Shown here one piece after another: positions 10,920 through 24,869 of a stretch of 64,000 nucleotides of DNA. Every line of letters begins with the position of its first letter. The stretch's first letter is position 1. A model generated the notes under the pieces. The model was not told the DNA's origin, made no database searches, and saw nothing but the letters and a program-made list of their open reading frames with translations. Position numbers and translations under genes: made by a program. This stretch comes from Microcebus murinus (taxonomy: Eukaryota; Chordata; Mammalia; Primates; Cheirogaleidae), in assembly GCF_040939455.1 (NCBI RefSeq), contig NC_134120.1, positions 57,551,001 to 57,615,000 on the forward strand, read 5' to 3'.

Positions 10920-12430
10920 GGAAGTGGGAACAACTGGAATCAAATTCGTCTAAGTGATGCCCAGACCAGTGTTCTGCATGCCTCCCTCCAGAGAGCCTCG
11001 GCACCTGCCCGGGGTTCCGAGCCTCGTGCTCGATGTGCCATGGAGAGCAAGTGCCCACAACGCCCTCCCTGCCCAGGAGCTGGAGCCAGATGCTGCTGCT
11101 TATGCAGACTCTGACAGAATATGGCGAAAAGCAGCAGAGGGGAGGTGGAAAGTGGAAGACTGAAGAGTAAAGAGAGAAGGGAGGAAAGAAAAAGAAAAGA
11201 ATGATACAACCTTCACCTTTTTTTTAATTCAGAGAGCAAGCCTTTGACAAGTAAGCAAGAAAGTGTCTCTTCAGCAGTATTAATAAGGCTTTGCTGGCAA
11301 AGTTTTAAAACATATAAAAGGATAATAAAACAAAGCAATTGCAATGTACTACCTACTAAAATAATAGACAATGTAGCTTATTTTGCAGAAAAAAAAAACT
11401 CGTTGGGTCTTACTGGCGGACATGTTTTGCAATTACAAATGATACCACAGTGAGTAACCTTGTGCCTGTGTTATTTTGTATTTTTACCTGTGTATCTTTA
11501 GAATAGATCCTAGAACGTTATGTTATTCCCATTAGATTTAGGGGAAGTATCTGATAGCTAAAAGAACCTCGACATTGAATTTTGAGACTAAAATGATCCC
11601 AAAACATTTTCTCAGCCCTTCCTCTCCAGTCCTGCTTGAAGGCACAACTTCCCAAATCCTGCCTGGGCTCCGGATCCCCGGCAGAGAAGGCTCGCCTCTA
11701 GGTGGGAGCGGGGCAGCGCACTTCTGGAAAACGCCTCATGGCAAAACACAGCATTCTCTCTCAGAGCGAGCTGAAAAGACTTAGGAATTAGGCCCCAACT
11801 TTCATGTAATTCACATCCTTAAGCAAGGTAATAATTATTGAAGGGATGTAAATGTAAAGAAGAAAACACATACTATGGAATTCACAAAATGTAATTCATA
11901 TATATGGATGAAATTCTCATTTACTATCTTCACCATGGTATTTGTATTTGGCATTTCGTCGCTGTTCCTGCATAGTATGGCTATTATATTAGAGAAAAGG
12001 GAAATTTCTTAGCTTAAAGCATGGCTTGGAAAATGATATTGCTCTTTTATTTCATTAAATCTCCTTTTTACCCTTCTCTGATGGGCATTTCTCTGTGGAC
12101 ACCAGGTTGTTGCTCTGTGATCATAATGAGGCCAGGGCTGTCACCCCGGCTTTCTCTCCTGAAGCTGCCAGTGGCTTCTTGTGTCCACCTCTGGGCTCAG
12201 AAAGGAAATCCTGGAACTATGTGCGAAACACCTTTAAAGATGGATGCGTTGAGCGAGAAACATAAAGTCATAAGCATAAGTTAATGGAAAATAGGAAATA
12301 CTCCCAGTAAAAGTGAACTTCTAACTTCAATTCAATTTATGTACTACCAGTTCATTGTTTTATTATTTGCTAGCAGACAGTGACAGACATGCAACACTTA
12401 CCACCAAAGCTGTAAGAAAGACACACAAGA
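10920..12430. other. Unassigned intergenic sequence
   Basis: No gene or confident repeat. There is a GA-rich patch at about 11140-11200 and an A-run near 11390. Short open frames have no recognisable domains. Confidence 0.5.
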
Positions 12431-12437
12431 TATCAGG

Positions 12438-13315
12438 TACTATGGACACTATTTGGGTGATGGGCACACTAAAAGCCTCAACTTAAGCATTATAAAAAGC
12501 ACCCATGTAACAAAAAACATTTGTAGGCATTTCTCAAAAGAAGATATACAAATGGCCAACAAACATATGAAAAAATGCTCAACATCACTAATTAACAGGG
12601 AAATGCAAATTGAAACTACAATGAGATATTATCTTATTCCAATTAGAATGGCCACTATTAAAAAGTAAAAAAAAAAAAAACAGACATTGGCATGGATGCG
12701 GTGAAAAGGGAACACTTATACACTATTGGTAGAAATGTAAGTTAGTACAACCTCTATGGAGAAAAGTGTGGAGACTTCTCAAAGAATTAAAAGTGGATCT
12801 ACCATTCAATCCTGCAATCCCACTACTGGGTGTCTGCCCAGAGGAAAAGAAATCATTACATCAAAAATATACTTGCACTTTTATGTTTATCACAGCACAA
12901 TTTACAGTCATAAAGATAGGGACTCAACCTAACAGCCTATCAACTGAAAAGTGGATATAAGAAAATGTGGTATATATACACACATACACACACCATGGAG
13001 TACTACTCACCCATAAGAAAGAACAAAATAATACCTTTTGCAGCAACTTGGATGGAAATGGAGGTCATTATCCTAAATGAAGTAACTCAGGAACAGAAAA
13101 ATAAATGCCACATGGGCACACAAAGTGGTATAATGGGCACTGGAGACTCACATGGGGGGAGGGTGGAAGGTGAGGGATGAAAACTTACCCATGGGGTACA
13201 GTGTATATTAATTGGGTGATGAGTACACCACAGGCCGAGACTCCCCCACTCTGATATGTACATGCAATGGAATTCAACTTGTACCCCATAAATCTATTAA
13301 TTTTTTTAAATTTTT
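12438..13315 (+). mobile_element. L1 3' end (primate-age), 5'-truncated
   Basis: A short piece at 12438-12512 is L1 3' UTR-like ('CACTATTTGGGTGATGGGCACACTAAAAG'; locator, 29 bases split by family variation). From about 12515 it follows the ORF2 C-terminus ('AAATGGCCAACAAACATATGAAAAAATGCTC' region) and then an L1 3' UTR ending 'TTGTACCCCATAAATCTATT' with an A-rich tail. An A-run is present at 12669-12681. The 3' UTR piece preceding ORF2 sequence suggests two joined L1 ends. Confidence 0.8.
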
Positions 13316-13325
13316 TAAAAGAATG

Positions 13326-13714
13326 AATTATTACTATGTACATTGTGTACAACCAGGATGAATCTCAAAATAATTGTGCTGAATAAAAAAATCCAGGCCA
13401 AAAAAGAGCACATACCATATTATTCCATTGATATAAAACTCTAGAAAATGTGAGCTAATCTCGATCACTAATGTGACAGAATTATGACACTAATGTAACA
13501 GGCCAGCAGGTGTTTTGGGATGGCATGGGGAGATACTGGAGGGACAGGAAGGAACTCTTGGGAGTGGGGCTGTGTTCACTCTCTTGATTGTGGTGGTGGT
13601 TTCACAGGTGTACACATGTGCCCAAATTTATCAACTTGCATTTTTTAAATACGTGCAGTTTATTATATGTCAGTTATATCACAAGAGAGTTATTTTTGCT
13701 GTTGCTTTTTAAAT
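13326..13714 (+). mobile_element. Old L1M 3' UTR
   Basis: Contains the typical L1M 3' end landmarks 'TCTTGATTGTGGTGGTGGTTTCACAGG' (about 13583-13609) and 'TGCAGTTTATTATATGTCAGTTATA'. No coding sequence. Confidence 0.7.
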
Positions 13715-13906
13715 CCAGTTCTGGCCCTTGCTGGCTATGTAGGGGCTGATGTGAGGGCAAGTTCCTGAACCTCTCTGAGCCTTAGTTTTCTCACCCAGAA
13801 ATGCACCAACTGTCATCGAGGGCTGCTGAGTGTTAAGTGAGACGGACCCGGAAAGGTCTCCACAGAGCAAACTAAGGAGACTAGCTGGTGTTACTACTAT
13901 GAGCAT
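13715..13906 (+). mobile_element. MIR SINE
   Basis: Core matches MIR: 'TTGCTGGCTATGTAG...GGCAAGTTCCTGAACCTCTCTGAGCC' followed by a decayed 'CTTAGTTTTCTCACC' and a 3' end reaching 'TTACTACTATGAGCAT'. An ancient mammalian-wide element. Confidence 0.78.
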
Positions 13907-13911
13907 CTCTC

Positions 13912-14685
13912 TTTAAAATAACAGCTTTATTGAGGTACAATTCACGTACCATACAATTCATGCATTTAAAGCATATAATGCAATGTTTTTACCATATTCA
14001 CATGGCTGTGCAACCATCACCACAATTTTAGAACATTTCATCACCCCCCCAAAACTCAATACCCTTTATCTACCTTCCCTCTACTCACCTTCCTCTCCCG
14101 CCCCCAGGCCTCAGCAACCAGGAATTTACTTTCTGTTTCTATAGATTTGCCTATTCTGGACATTTCACATAAATTGAATCATATAAAATGTGGTGTTTTG
14201 TGACAGGCTTCTTTCACTTAGCATAATGTTTTCAAGGTCTATCCATGTTGAGTGCATGGAGTACTCATTGCTTTTTATTGCAGACTATGCTACAGAATGT
14301 ATAGCATATACATGCTTACACATGATGGACACATTCGGTGTGTCCATTCACCAGCTGAAGGAGTTTGTGTTGCTCTACTTTTTGGCTGTTTTGAATAACG
14401 CTGTGTGAACATTCAAGTACAGGATATGGTGCGGACGTATGTTTTCAATTCTTTTAGGTGTACACCTAGGAGAGGAATTGCTGACTCATACGGTAACTCT
14501 ATCTTTAACTTCTTGAGGAACTGCCAGAATATTTTCCAAAGCAGCTGCAACATTTTACATTTCTACCAACAGTGTTGGAAGAGTTCTCTTTTCTCCAGGT
14601 TCTTACCAACGCTTGTTATTATCTGACTTTTTAATTATAGCCATCCTAGTGGGTATGAAGTGGTAACATTGTAACTTTGAGTTGA
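13912..14685 (-). mobile_element. Old L1M 3' region on the minus strand
   Basis: The plus-strand text ('TAACAGCTTTATTGAGGTACAATTCAC', 'GCACTCATTGC...', 'CATTCTGGACATTTCACATAAA', 'GCCATCCTAGTGGGTATGAAGTGG') is the classic complement of L1ME ORF2 C-terminus and 3' UTR. Heavily decayed. Confidence 0.85.
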
Positions 14686-14699
14686 TCATTCTTTCTTCT

Positions 14700-14857
14700 A
14701 TCCTCTCTCAAGAGCTGTCTAGTAGTAAGGGCTGTGAGTTAATTGTGGCTTATGGATGTATTCATTACCTTGATTGTGGTAATGGTTCCATGGGTGTATA
14801 CAAATGTCAGAACTCATCAAATTATATGTATACCTTACATATATACAGTTAAGTGTA
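14700..14857 (+). mobile_element. Old L1M 3' UTR, interrupted by Tigger
   Basis: Carries 'CATTACCTTGATTGTGGTAATGG' and 'ACTCATCAAATTATATGTAT'. The tail continues after the Tigger element at 22282 ('TATCTATCATATCTTAATAAAGCTGTC'), so this L1 end is the oldest layer of the nested stack. Confidence 0.75.
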
Positions 14858-15075
14858 CAGCTGATACTAGAACAACATGGGGGTTAGGGTGACAACCCCC
14901 GACATAATCACAAATCCACATAAAACTTGTGAATCCCCCAAAACTTAACTACTAATAGCCTACTGTTCACTGCAAGCCATACTGATAACATAAAAATACA
15001 AATACATTTTGTATGATGTATGTATTATATGTAATACTCCTATAATAAAGTAAAGTAGACAAAGAAAATGTTATT
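14858..15075 (+). mobile_element. TcMar-Tigger DNA transposon, left part
   Basis: Begins CAGCTGATACTAGAACAACATGG, with a TA just before it (14856-14857). The text then gives 'CCCCCAAAACTTAACTACTAATAGCCTACTG' and 'ATAATAAAGTAAAGTAGACAAAG', which I recognise as a Tigger-class element. A short piece resumes after the Alu at 15383-15410, and the right part lies at 22082-22281. It is a fossil with no open transposase frame. Confidence 0.75.
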
Positions 15076-16969
<1,894 letters not shown>

Positions 16970-17935
16970 ATGAAGAACCAAATGGAAAACGCACCCCCAA
17001 AGAGGAGCACCAGCCCCATAGAAACAGACACCAACCAAAATCAGGCAACCAAAATGACAGAAGAGGAATTTCAAATGTGGATCATCAGAAAATTCAATGA
17101 CCTGCAAAAACAACTCAATAACCAACACAAAAAAACCACAAAAAGCCTCCAGGATCTGGAACAAAAGTTCACTAAAGAAATTGACAAAATGAAGAAAAGT
17201 TTAACTGAACTCCTGGAAATGAAGAATCAATTCAGGGAACTACAAAATACGGTGGAAAGTCTCAAGAACAGGGGAGATCAAACAGAAGAAAGAATCTCAG
17301 AGATTGAAGATAACACCCTCCAATTAAATAAATCAGTCATAGAGATAGAGCAGAGAAACAAGAGAAAAGAGCAGAGCCTACAAGAGATGTTGGATTATGT
17401 GAAGAAACCTAACGTGAGGGTCATAGGCTTACCAGAAGGGGAAGAAGACAACACACAAGGGTTGGACAAGCTATTTGAAGATATAATACAGGAAAATTTC
17501 CCAGGCCTTGCTCAAAATCTCGATATCCAAGTTCAAGAAGCTGAGAGGACCCCTGGGAGATTCACTGCAAACAGGAAGACGTCACGACATGCAGTCATCA
17601 GACTGACCAAAATATCAACTAAAGAGGCCCTTCTAAGAGCTGTAAGATGAAAGAAGCAAGTGACATACAAGGGAAAGCCAATTCGAATAACACCAGCCTT
17701 CTCTAATGAGACTTTACAAGTAAGGAGAGACTGAGGACCCATTGTCACTCTTCTGAAACAAAACAATACCTAGCCTAGAATCTTATTCCCTGCAAAGCTA
17801 AGCTTCATATATGAAGGAGAAATAAAGATATTCTCAGACAAGCAAAGTCTCAGAGAATTCAAAAAGACAAGACCAGCCCTACAAGAAGTACTCAAAACAG
17901 TGTTACGCACGGAACACCATAATAAAAACTCATGA
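16970..17935 (+). pseudogene. L1 ORF1 (RNA-binding chaperone protein), broken
   Basis: In L1, ORF1p is a trimeric RNA-binding chaperone that coats the L1 transcript. The frame spans 322 codons including the stop. A basic N-terminus is followed by a heptad-rich coiled coil at about residues 35-135, then the RRM-like domain starting near residue 148 with the 'VRVIGLPEGE' motif, then the C-terminal domain. In-frame stops occur at 17648-17650 (codon 227), 17732-17734 and 17771-17773, all in the same frame, so only about the first 226 residues could be made. It ends 45 bp before ORF2. Confidence 0.92.
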
Positions 17936-17980
17936 ATATAAAAACAACCAAAACCCAAAGATTAAAGGCCAGATAATACA

Positions 17981-20900
17981 ATGGCTCAAGAGAGAAATCA
18001 AAGCAACAACATACAACACAACAGAATGAACAATAATCTACCTTACCTATCAGTTCTCTCAATAAATGTGAATGGCTTAAACTCTCCACTCAAGAGACAT
18101 AGGCTGGCTGAATGGATAAGAAAATACAGGCCAAGTATATGCTGTCTTCAGGAAACACATCTAACCTGCAAGGATGCATATAGACTAAAATTAAAAGGGT
18201 GGAGATCAGTATTCCAAGGAAGAGGAAGCCAAAAGAAGGCTGGCGTGGCAGTTCTAATTTCAGACGATTTAGTTTTTAAATCAACAAAAGTACTGAAAGA
18301 CAAAGAGGGTCATTATATAATGGTGAAGGGCACAGTTCAACAAGAAGAGATAACAATTTTAAATATATATGCCCCCAACTTAGGTGCACCCAGATTCATA
18401 AAGGAAATCTTACTGGAGCTAAGCAAATGGACTAATAGCAACTCCATAATCACCAGAGATTTCATCACCTCACTGACGGCACAAGACAGATCCTCCAAAC
18501 AGAAAATTAATAAAGAAATAATGGACTTAAATAAAACTCTAGAACAATTGGGTCTGACTGACATTTATAGAACATTCTACCCCAAATCCACTGAATATGT
18601 GTTCTTCTCATCAGCTCATGGGACATTCTCTAAGATTGACCATATCCTAGGACACAAAGTAAACCTCAAGAAATTAAAAAAAATAGAAATCATACCATGT
18701 ATCTTCTCAGATCACAGTGGAATAAAAGTAGAAATCAACCCTAACAGAAACTCACATTTCTACACAAAAATGTGGAAATTAAACAACCTCCTACTAAATG
18801 ATTACTTCATAAATGAAGAAATCAAGATGGAAATTAAAAAATTCTATGAAGAAAATGACAATGGAGAGACAAGTTATCAAATCCTCTGGGACACAGCTAA
18901 AGCAGTTCTGAGAGGAAAGTTTATCTCCATAAATGCCTATAACCAAAAGTCAAAAAGATCACAAATAGACAATCTAATGAAACGACTCAAAGAGCTGGAA
19001 AAAGAAGAACAGACCAGCCCCAAACCCAGCAGAAGAAGTGAAATCAACAAGATCAAATCAGAACTAAATGAAATTGAAAACAGGAAAGCTATTCAGGAGA
19101 TTAATAAAACAAAAAGTTGGTTCTTTGAAAAAATAAACAAAATTGACACGCCACTGGCTAAGCTAACGAAAAGCAGAAAAGAGAAATCTCTAATAAGCTC
19201 CATCAAGAACAAAAAAGGAGATAATCACAACTGATCCCAAAGAGATACAAGATATAATTTATGAGTACTACAAAAATCTTTATTCACACAAACTGGAAAA
19301 TGTGGAGGAAATGGACAAATTTCTAGAAACACACAGCCTCCCTAGGCTCAACCAGGAAGAAATAGATTCCCTGAACAGACCAATCTCAAGAGCTGAAATA
19401 GAAACAGCAATTAAAAATCTCCCTAAAAAGAAAAGTCCCGGTCCAGATGGTTTCACACCCAAATTTTACCACACTTACAAAGAAGAACTAGTACCTATCT
19501 TGCAGAAACTATTCTATAACATCGAGAAGAACGGAAACCTCCCCGACACCTTTTATGAAGTGAATATTACTCTGATAGAAAAACCAGGAAAGGATGCAAC
19601 AAAAAAAGAAAACTACAGACCAATATCCCTAATGAATATAGATGCAAAAATTTTCAACAAAATCTTAGCTGACCGAATCCAGACACTTATCAAAAAAATA
19701 ATCCATCATGACCAAGTGGGCTTCATCCCAGGGATGCAGGGATGGTTCAACATACATAAATCTATAAATGCAATTCACCACATAAACAGAAGCAAAAACA
19801 AAGACCACCTGATTCTTTCAATAAATGCAGTAAAAGCTTTTGACAAAATTCAACACCCTTTCATGATATGAACACTTAATAAAATAGGCATAGAAGGAAC
19901 ATACCTAAAAATGATACAAGCCGTATATGACAGACCCATAGCCAACATCATACTGAATGGGGAAAAATTGAAAGCATTCCCACTTAGAACTGTAACCAGA
20001 CAAGGCTGCCCACTATCTCCACTTCTATTCAACATAGTGCTGGAAGTCCTGGCTACAGCAATCAGACAGGAAAGTGGAATTAAAGGTATCCAAATAGGGG
20101 CAGAAGAGATCAAACTTTCACTGTTTGCTGATGATATGATATTATATTTAGAAAACCCCAAAGATTCAACCAAGAAACTCCTGGAACTGACAAATGAATT
20201 TAGTAAAGTCTCAGGATACAAAATCAATACACAGAAATCAGAGGCATTCATATACGTCAACAACAATCTACTTGAGAACCAAATCAAAGACTCAATTCCC
20301 TTCACAATAGCAACAAAGAAATTAAAGTACCTAGGAATATACTTAACCAAGGATGTAAAAGACCTCTACAGGGAGAACTATGAAACACTGAGAAAGGAAA
20401 TAGCAGAGGATGTAAACAGATGGAAATCCATACCATGCTCGTGGATCGGTAGACTCAATATCATCAAAATGTCTATACTACCCAAACTGATCTACAGATT
20501 CAATGCAATACTTATTAAAATCCCATCAGTATTCTTCACAGATATAGAAAAAATAATTTTACGCTTCATATGGAACCAAAGAAGACCCCAAATATCAAGA
20601 GCAATTCTAGGCAACAAAAACAAAATGGGAGGCATTAATATGCCAGATATCAAACTATACTACAAAGCTGTAGTAATTAAATCAATATAGTATTGGCACA
20701 AAAATAGGAATATTGACCAGTGGAACAGATGTGAGAATCCTGATATAAAACCATCCTCATAAAGCCATCTAATCTTTGACAAAGCAGACAAAAATATACA
20801 CTGGGGAAAAGAATTCCTTTTCAATAAATGGTGCTGGGAAAACTGGATAGCCACCTGTAGAAGGCTAAAACAGGACCCACACCTTTCATCTCTCACAAAA

Positions 20901-21794
20901 ACCAACTCACGCTGGATAACAGACTTAAACCTAAGGTATGACACTATTAGAACTCTAGAGGAAAAAGTTGGAAACACTCTCCTAGACATCAGCCTGGGCA
21001 AAGAGTTTATGAAGAAGTCCCCAATGGCAATCACAGCAGCAACAAAAATAAATAAATGGGACATGATCAAACTACAAAGCTTCTGCACAGCCAAAGAAAT
21101 AGTCATGAAAGTAAACAGACAACCTACAGAATGGGAGAAAATTTTTGCATCCTATGCATCCGATAAGGGACTGATAACTAGAATATACTTACAACTCACG
21201 AAAATCAGGAAGAAAAAATCAAATAACCCCATTAAAAAGTGGGCAAAGGACTTGAACAGAAACTTTACTAAAGAAGACAGAAGAATGGCCAACAAACATA
21301 TGAAAAAATGCTCAACATCTCTAATCATCAGGGAAATGCAAATCAAAACCACAATGAGATATCACTTAACTCCAGTGAGAATGGCCTTTATCAAAAAATC
21401 TCCAAACAATAAATGCTGGCATGGTTGCGGAGAGAGAGGAACACTCCTACACTGCTGGTGGGACTGCAAACTAGTTCAACCTCTGTGGAAAGCAATATAG
21501 AGATACCTTAAAGCGATACAAGTGATTCTACCATTTGATCCAGCAATCCCATTGCTGGGCATCTACCCAAAAGATCCAATGACACTCTACAAAAAAGACA
21601 CCTGCACTCGAATGTTTATAGCAGCACAATTCATAATTGCAAGGCTGTGGAAACAGCCCAAGTGTCCATCAATCCAAGAATGGATTAATAAAATGTGGTA
21701 TATGTATACCATGGAGTACTATTCAGCTCTAAGAAACAACGGTGATATAGCACAACTTATATTTTCCTGGTTAGAGCTGGAACCATACTATTAA
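17981..21794 (+). pseudogene. L1 ORF2 (endonuclease-reverse transcriptase), broken
   Basis: Encodes the L1 endonuclease/reverse transcriptase that nicks target DNA and copies L1 RNA. The endonuclease domain (about 17981-18720) keeps 'SINVNGLN', 'QETHL' and 'DHSGIK', but the usual GDFN motif reads RDFI near 18455. The RT domain contains '[12 protein letters not shown]' near 20000 and an intact FADD at about 20123-20134. The C-terminal Cys-rich motif (CWHGCG...HCWWDC) lies near 21415-21470. Breaks: one frameshift near 19210-19235 (frame 2 to frame 3), then in-frame stops at 19869-19871, 20688-20690, 20760-20762 and 21498-21500. Total span about 1,270 codons, normal for L1. Confidence 0.93.
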
Positions 21795-22073
21795 GTGAAG
21801 TTTCCCAAGAATGGAAAAACAAGTACCACATATACTCACCAGCAAATTGGTATTAACTGAACAGCACCTAAGTGGACACATAGGTACTACAGTAATAGGG
21901 TATTGGGCAGGGGGGAGGGGGCAGGTATATACATACATAATGAGTGAGATGTGCACCATCTCGGGGATGGTCATGCTGGAGACTCAGACTTGCCGGGGGA
22001 GGGGTGGAAGGGCATTTATTGAAACCTTAAAATCTGTACCCGCATAATATGCCAAAATAATAAAATAATAAAC
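21795..22073 (+). other. 3' UTR and tail of lemur L1 copy 1
   Basis: Contains a G-rich stretch (about 21898-21923) typical of primate L1 3' UTRs, then 'AAATCTGTACCCGCATAAT' and an AATAA-rich tail. The segment 'ACTCACCAGCAAATTGGTATTAA' is shared with the minus-strand L1 end at 63735-64000, placing both in related families. Confidence 0.8.
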
Positions 22074-22081
22074 AAAACATA

Positions 22082-22281
22082 AAGAATAGAAAATAGGTTT
22101 AAATCTACTAAGTGGGAGTGGGTCATCTTAAAGGTCTTCATTCTTGGCATCTTCACATTGAGTAGGCTGAGGAGGAAGGGGAGAGGTTGGTCTTGCTGTC
22201 TCAGGGGGGGCAGAGGCAGAAGGAAATCCACACATAAGTGGACCCATGAAGTTCAAACCCATGTTGTTCAAGAGTCAACTG
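22082..22281 (+). mobile_element. TcMar-Tigger DNA transposon, right part
   Basis: Continuation of the element at 14858: 'GAATAGAAAATAGG', 'AGTGGGTCATCTTAAAGGTC', 'GTAGGCTGAGGAGGAAGG'. It ends 'TGTTCAAGAGTCAACTG', the inverted form of the left terminus, followed by TA (22282-22283). The TA on both outer sides fits a mariner/Tigger insertion. Without the Alu and L1 the element is roughly 0.45 kb. Confidence 0.75.
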
Positions 22282-22309
22282 TATATCTATCATATCTTAA
22301 TAAAGCTGT

Positions 22310-23270
22310 CAAACAATCACCCCCCTCACCCCAAAAAAGCAATAATGACTCCATGCCAGGGACCTCGAATAATTGCATACTTTTTCCTGCAAAGTTTCTG
22401 GACCCTATTTTTGCCTGAGAGCCCTTTGGCCTATGTGTCTTAATATTGTAAAGTATCTCAAAATTTTTTTGGTAATAATCCTGGTATGACAGCAGAATGG
22501 AAGACGGAGCTCCAAGAAGGTGAGAGGCCTGCTGGGGCTCCAAGAGGGGTGAGAAGCTCCCAGTATGTAGGCTGTCCGTAGTGCCGCTGAGCCAAGTGAG
22601 CAGCTCAGCGTGGTCCTACACTGTGGGCTACCACCCCTGGGCCCCTGGAAGATTCCCAGATTAAGTTCTGTTGATCCAAATAAATGACGGAGGTAAAAAT
22701 CTCAATAGATGGAGGTTTCTTAAACCAAAGTTGAGGATGTGCCCAGGAAAAACACAAACCACAGATGGATCTGTGGTTGTTTTTCCATAGGAAAATTTGG
22801 AAGTGAATCATTCAAAGGCATATAGAGAGAAAAGGAAAAAAGCAAAGGGGTCACAACTGACCCTCACAACTCTCAGTTGTGAGACAAAAGGGTTACATTC
22901 ATATAACTCAGGATATCCACCTTTTACATAAGATAAAGTGAATGTTAGAAGTGAACTAAAGGAAGCCTCAACTATGCAGATGTCCCTTGTTGGTAGAAAA
23001 ATGTCTGATGCTGTCTTATCTCCTATTCTGCACCTATAAAGATGAGCGTGTAATTCATTATTAGGGTGGAATTGAACAGACTTTAGTTTTATGAGCTCAC
23101 CATAGCCTGTAGCCCTAAAGTTACAATGTGCATGTCCTTGCTTATTGGGAGGTCAGCAGGGAGTTTCCTTAATGAATGATCTGTGGGGTCAGTTTTTTGC
23201 AGGTGCCTGAGGCCTTTACTTTCCCTTTTGTGTAAGTAGTTGGGAGGGGGGTCGCCCTGAGATTTTGATT
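22310..23270. other. Unassigned; possible decayed LTR on the minus strand
   Basis: The part at about 22665-23000 ('AATAAATGACGGAGGTAAAAATCTCAATAG' region and following) has the look of an old LTR, but I cannot name the family or set boundaries. Otherwise no gene or repeat recognised. Confidence 0.3.
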
Positions 23271-23279
23271 TTCTTTTTA

Positions 23280-23446
23280 TAGGTTTTTTATTTTTTGAGA
23301 CAGGGTCTTACTCTGTCACGTAGGCTATAGTGAAGTGGTGTCATTGGCACTGCCACTGCAACCTCTAACTCCTGGGCTCAAGTGATCCTCCCGCCTCAGC
23401 CTCCCACCTAGCTGAGACTACAGGTGTGAGCCACTGCATCTAGCAT
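23280..23446 (-). mobile_element. Alu monomer (FLAM/FRAM-like)
   Basis: A single Alu-like arm on the minus strand: T-rich start, then 'GAGACAGGGTCTTACTCTGTCAC...' and 'GGGCTCAAGTGATCCTCCCGCCTCAGCC', ending 'GTGAGCCACTGCATCTAGC'. No second monomer. Confidence 0.8.
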
Positions 23447-24160
23447 ATTATAGTTCTTTACATTCAAATCAACCTTATAGCTTCAGCGACAGATAACAAA
23501 TGATGTAAACCTCAAAAAAAAATCTCTGTCCATTACATTTATAAACAATTGGAAGTTTTAGTAATATTTATATGTCCTTCATGTGGCTTGATTGACAGTG
23601 TCATATATTAAAAGCACTAACAAATGCTAATTATAACAAAAGCTAAAGAATTATAACAAAATAAAGTCAGTATCATTTATATATTACAACCAGGGAGATA
23701 ATTATTAAACTCTCAATAAAGGAGAACCCAGAAAAGAGTTGATATAGACTCAGTTTTCTTCTCCTACTTGAAATTTAAATTCATTGAGGAAGAAACTTTT
23801 AAAAGTACAATAACATTTAAAATATCATATTCTTTACAAATAATTTTCAACTCCATGAGAACATGCAAAGACAAAATCAAAGTGGCCTGATCTCTAACGA
23901 TGACTTATGTGTTGAGTTTGCAAGACGCTGCACATGCCAGACTGCCTGGACAGCGATAAACACAGGATCACTGGGGATCTAGTAGAAACATGAATCTACA
24001 GGTTTCTGCTGTCATGAAAGTGCAGCCACACCATAAATAATAAATATGTATTAAATATGTATGTATGTGAAAACTTTATATTAATTAAAGTTATAAGATG
24101 TGTAAATGAATTTTAAAAGCCACTTTGAATATGGATTAGCAAAAGAAACCATACATTTCG
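23447..24160. other. Unassigned AT-rich sequence
   Basis: No gene or confident repeat. Several A- and T-runs; possibly ancient repeat beyond recognition. Confidence 0.5.
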
Positions 24161-24164
24161 GTAA

Positions 24165-24850
24165 GTGGCACACCGTCCCGAGCGGAGACTGTGCGGTGGC
24201 TCGCAGCACGGGGAGGCGGAGTCCCCGGCACCAGCCGCTCCCAGCGTTCTGAAGCACCCCTCTGCCCTCTGCCCTCTGCCCGGGACCAAGGCCAGCGAAC
24301 CCCTTCCTCAACTTCCCCTGGAACCCTGGAACGGGCCGTGCTGGCGGCTTGTTCTCGGAGGCGAGGCCACAGTTACACCCAAACCCGCCCACAGCGCTGC
24401 GCGAGCGGCCGCGGGCGCTGCAGTGGGCCGGGCGCAGCGCACCGGGCGCCGCGGGCGCAGGAGCACCTTTCGGCGTCAGCGCTCAGACACAGCCCTCGCT
24501 GCCCTGCCGTCGCCCTGCTCCCGGGCAGGTGGGCCGCCTCCGCACAGGCAGGTGCGCGGGGTGGGGAGCAGAAGGCGGCCAGGGCCGGGCCGCGAGGGGT
24601 CGAACCGCCGACACAGCCGTCCTGAAGCCGGCGTCTCCTGGAAATGCACCGTCACAGTTTAGGGTGCAGAAGAACTGACAGACACCAGCCCTTCCCAGCG
24701 ACCAGGCCGAGACGCGGGAGCCCGCGGCGCGCAGGGGGCCGAGCTGCGGGGGTCAGAGGCGTTGCAGCACGCCTCGCCCGCTCGGAGGGAGCGAAACCGT
24801 GTGTAGAGCTCCACACCGCGAACTTTTATTTCGAGAAAGAACACCAGAAT
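24165..24850. promoter_or_regulatory. CpG-rich island, gene unknown
   Basis: Sharp rise in GC and CpG density at about 24170 compared with the AT-rich flank. Frames of 140-165 codons stay open on the plus strand, but amino-acid content (Ala, Arg, Gly, Pro) reflects base composition and no domain is recognisable. It could be the promoter island of a gene, or the distal 5' UTR of the old L1 that begins near 24870. I favour an unassigned CpG island. Confidence 0.45.
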
Positions 24851-24869
24851 CCAACAGAAAAGCGAGGAC

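Noticed and set aside
24165..24662. 165-codon CpG-island frame as a small protein gene
   Set aside because: Three overlapping frames are open over the same stretch, as expected from GC-rich DNA; no start context or domain supports any of them.
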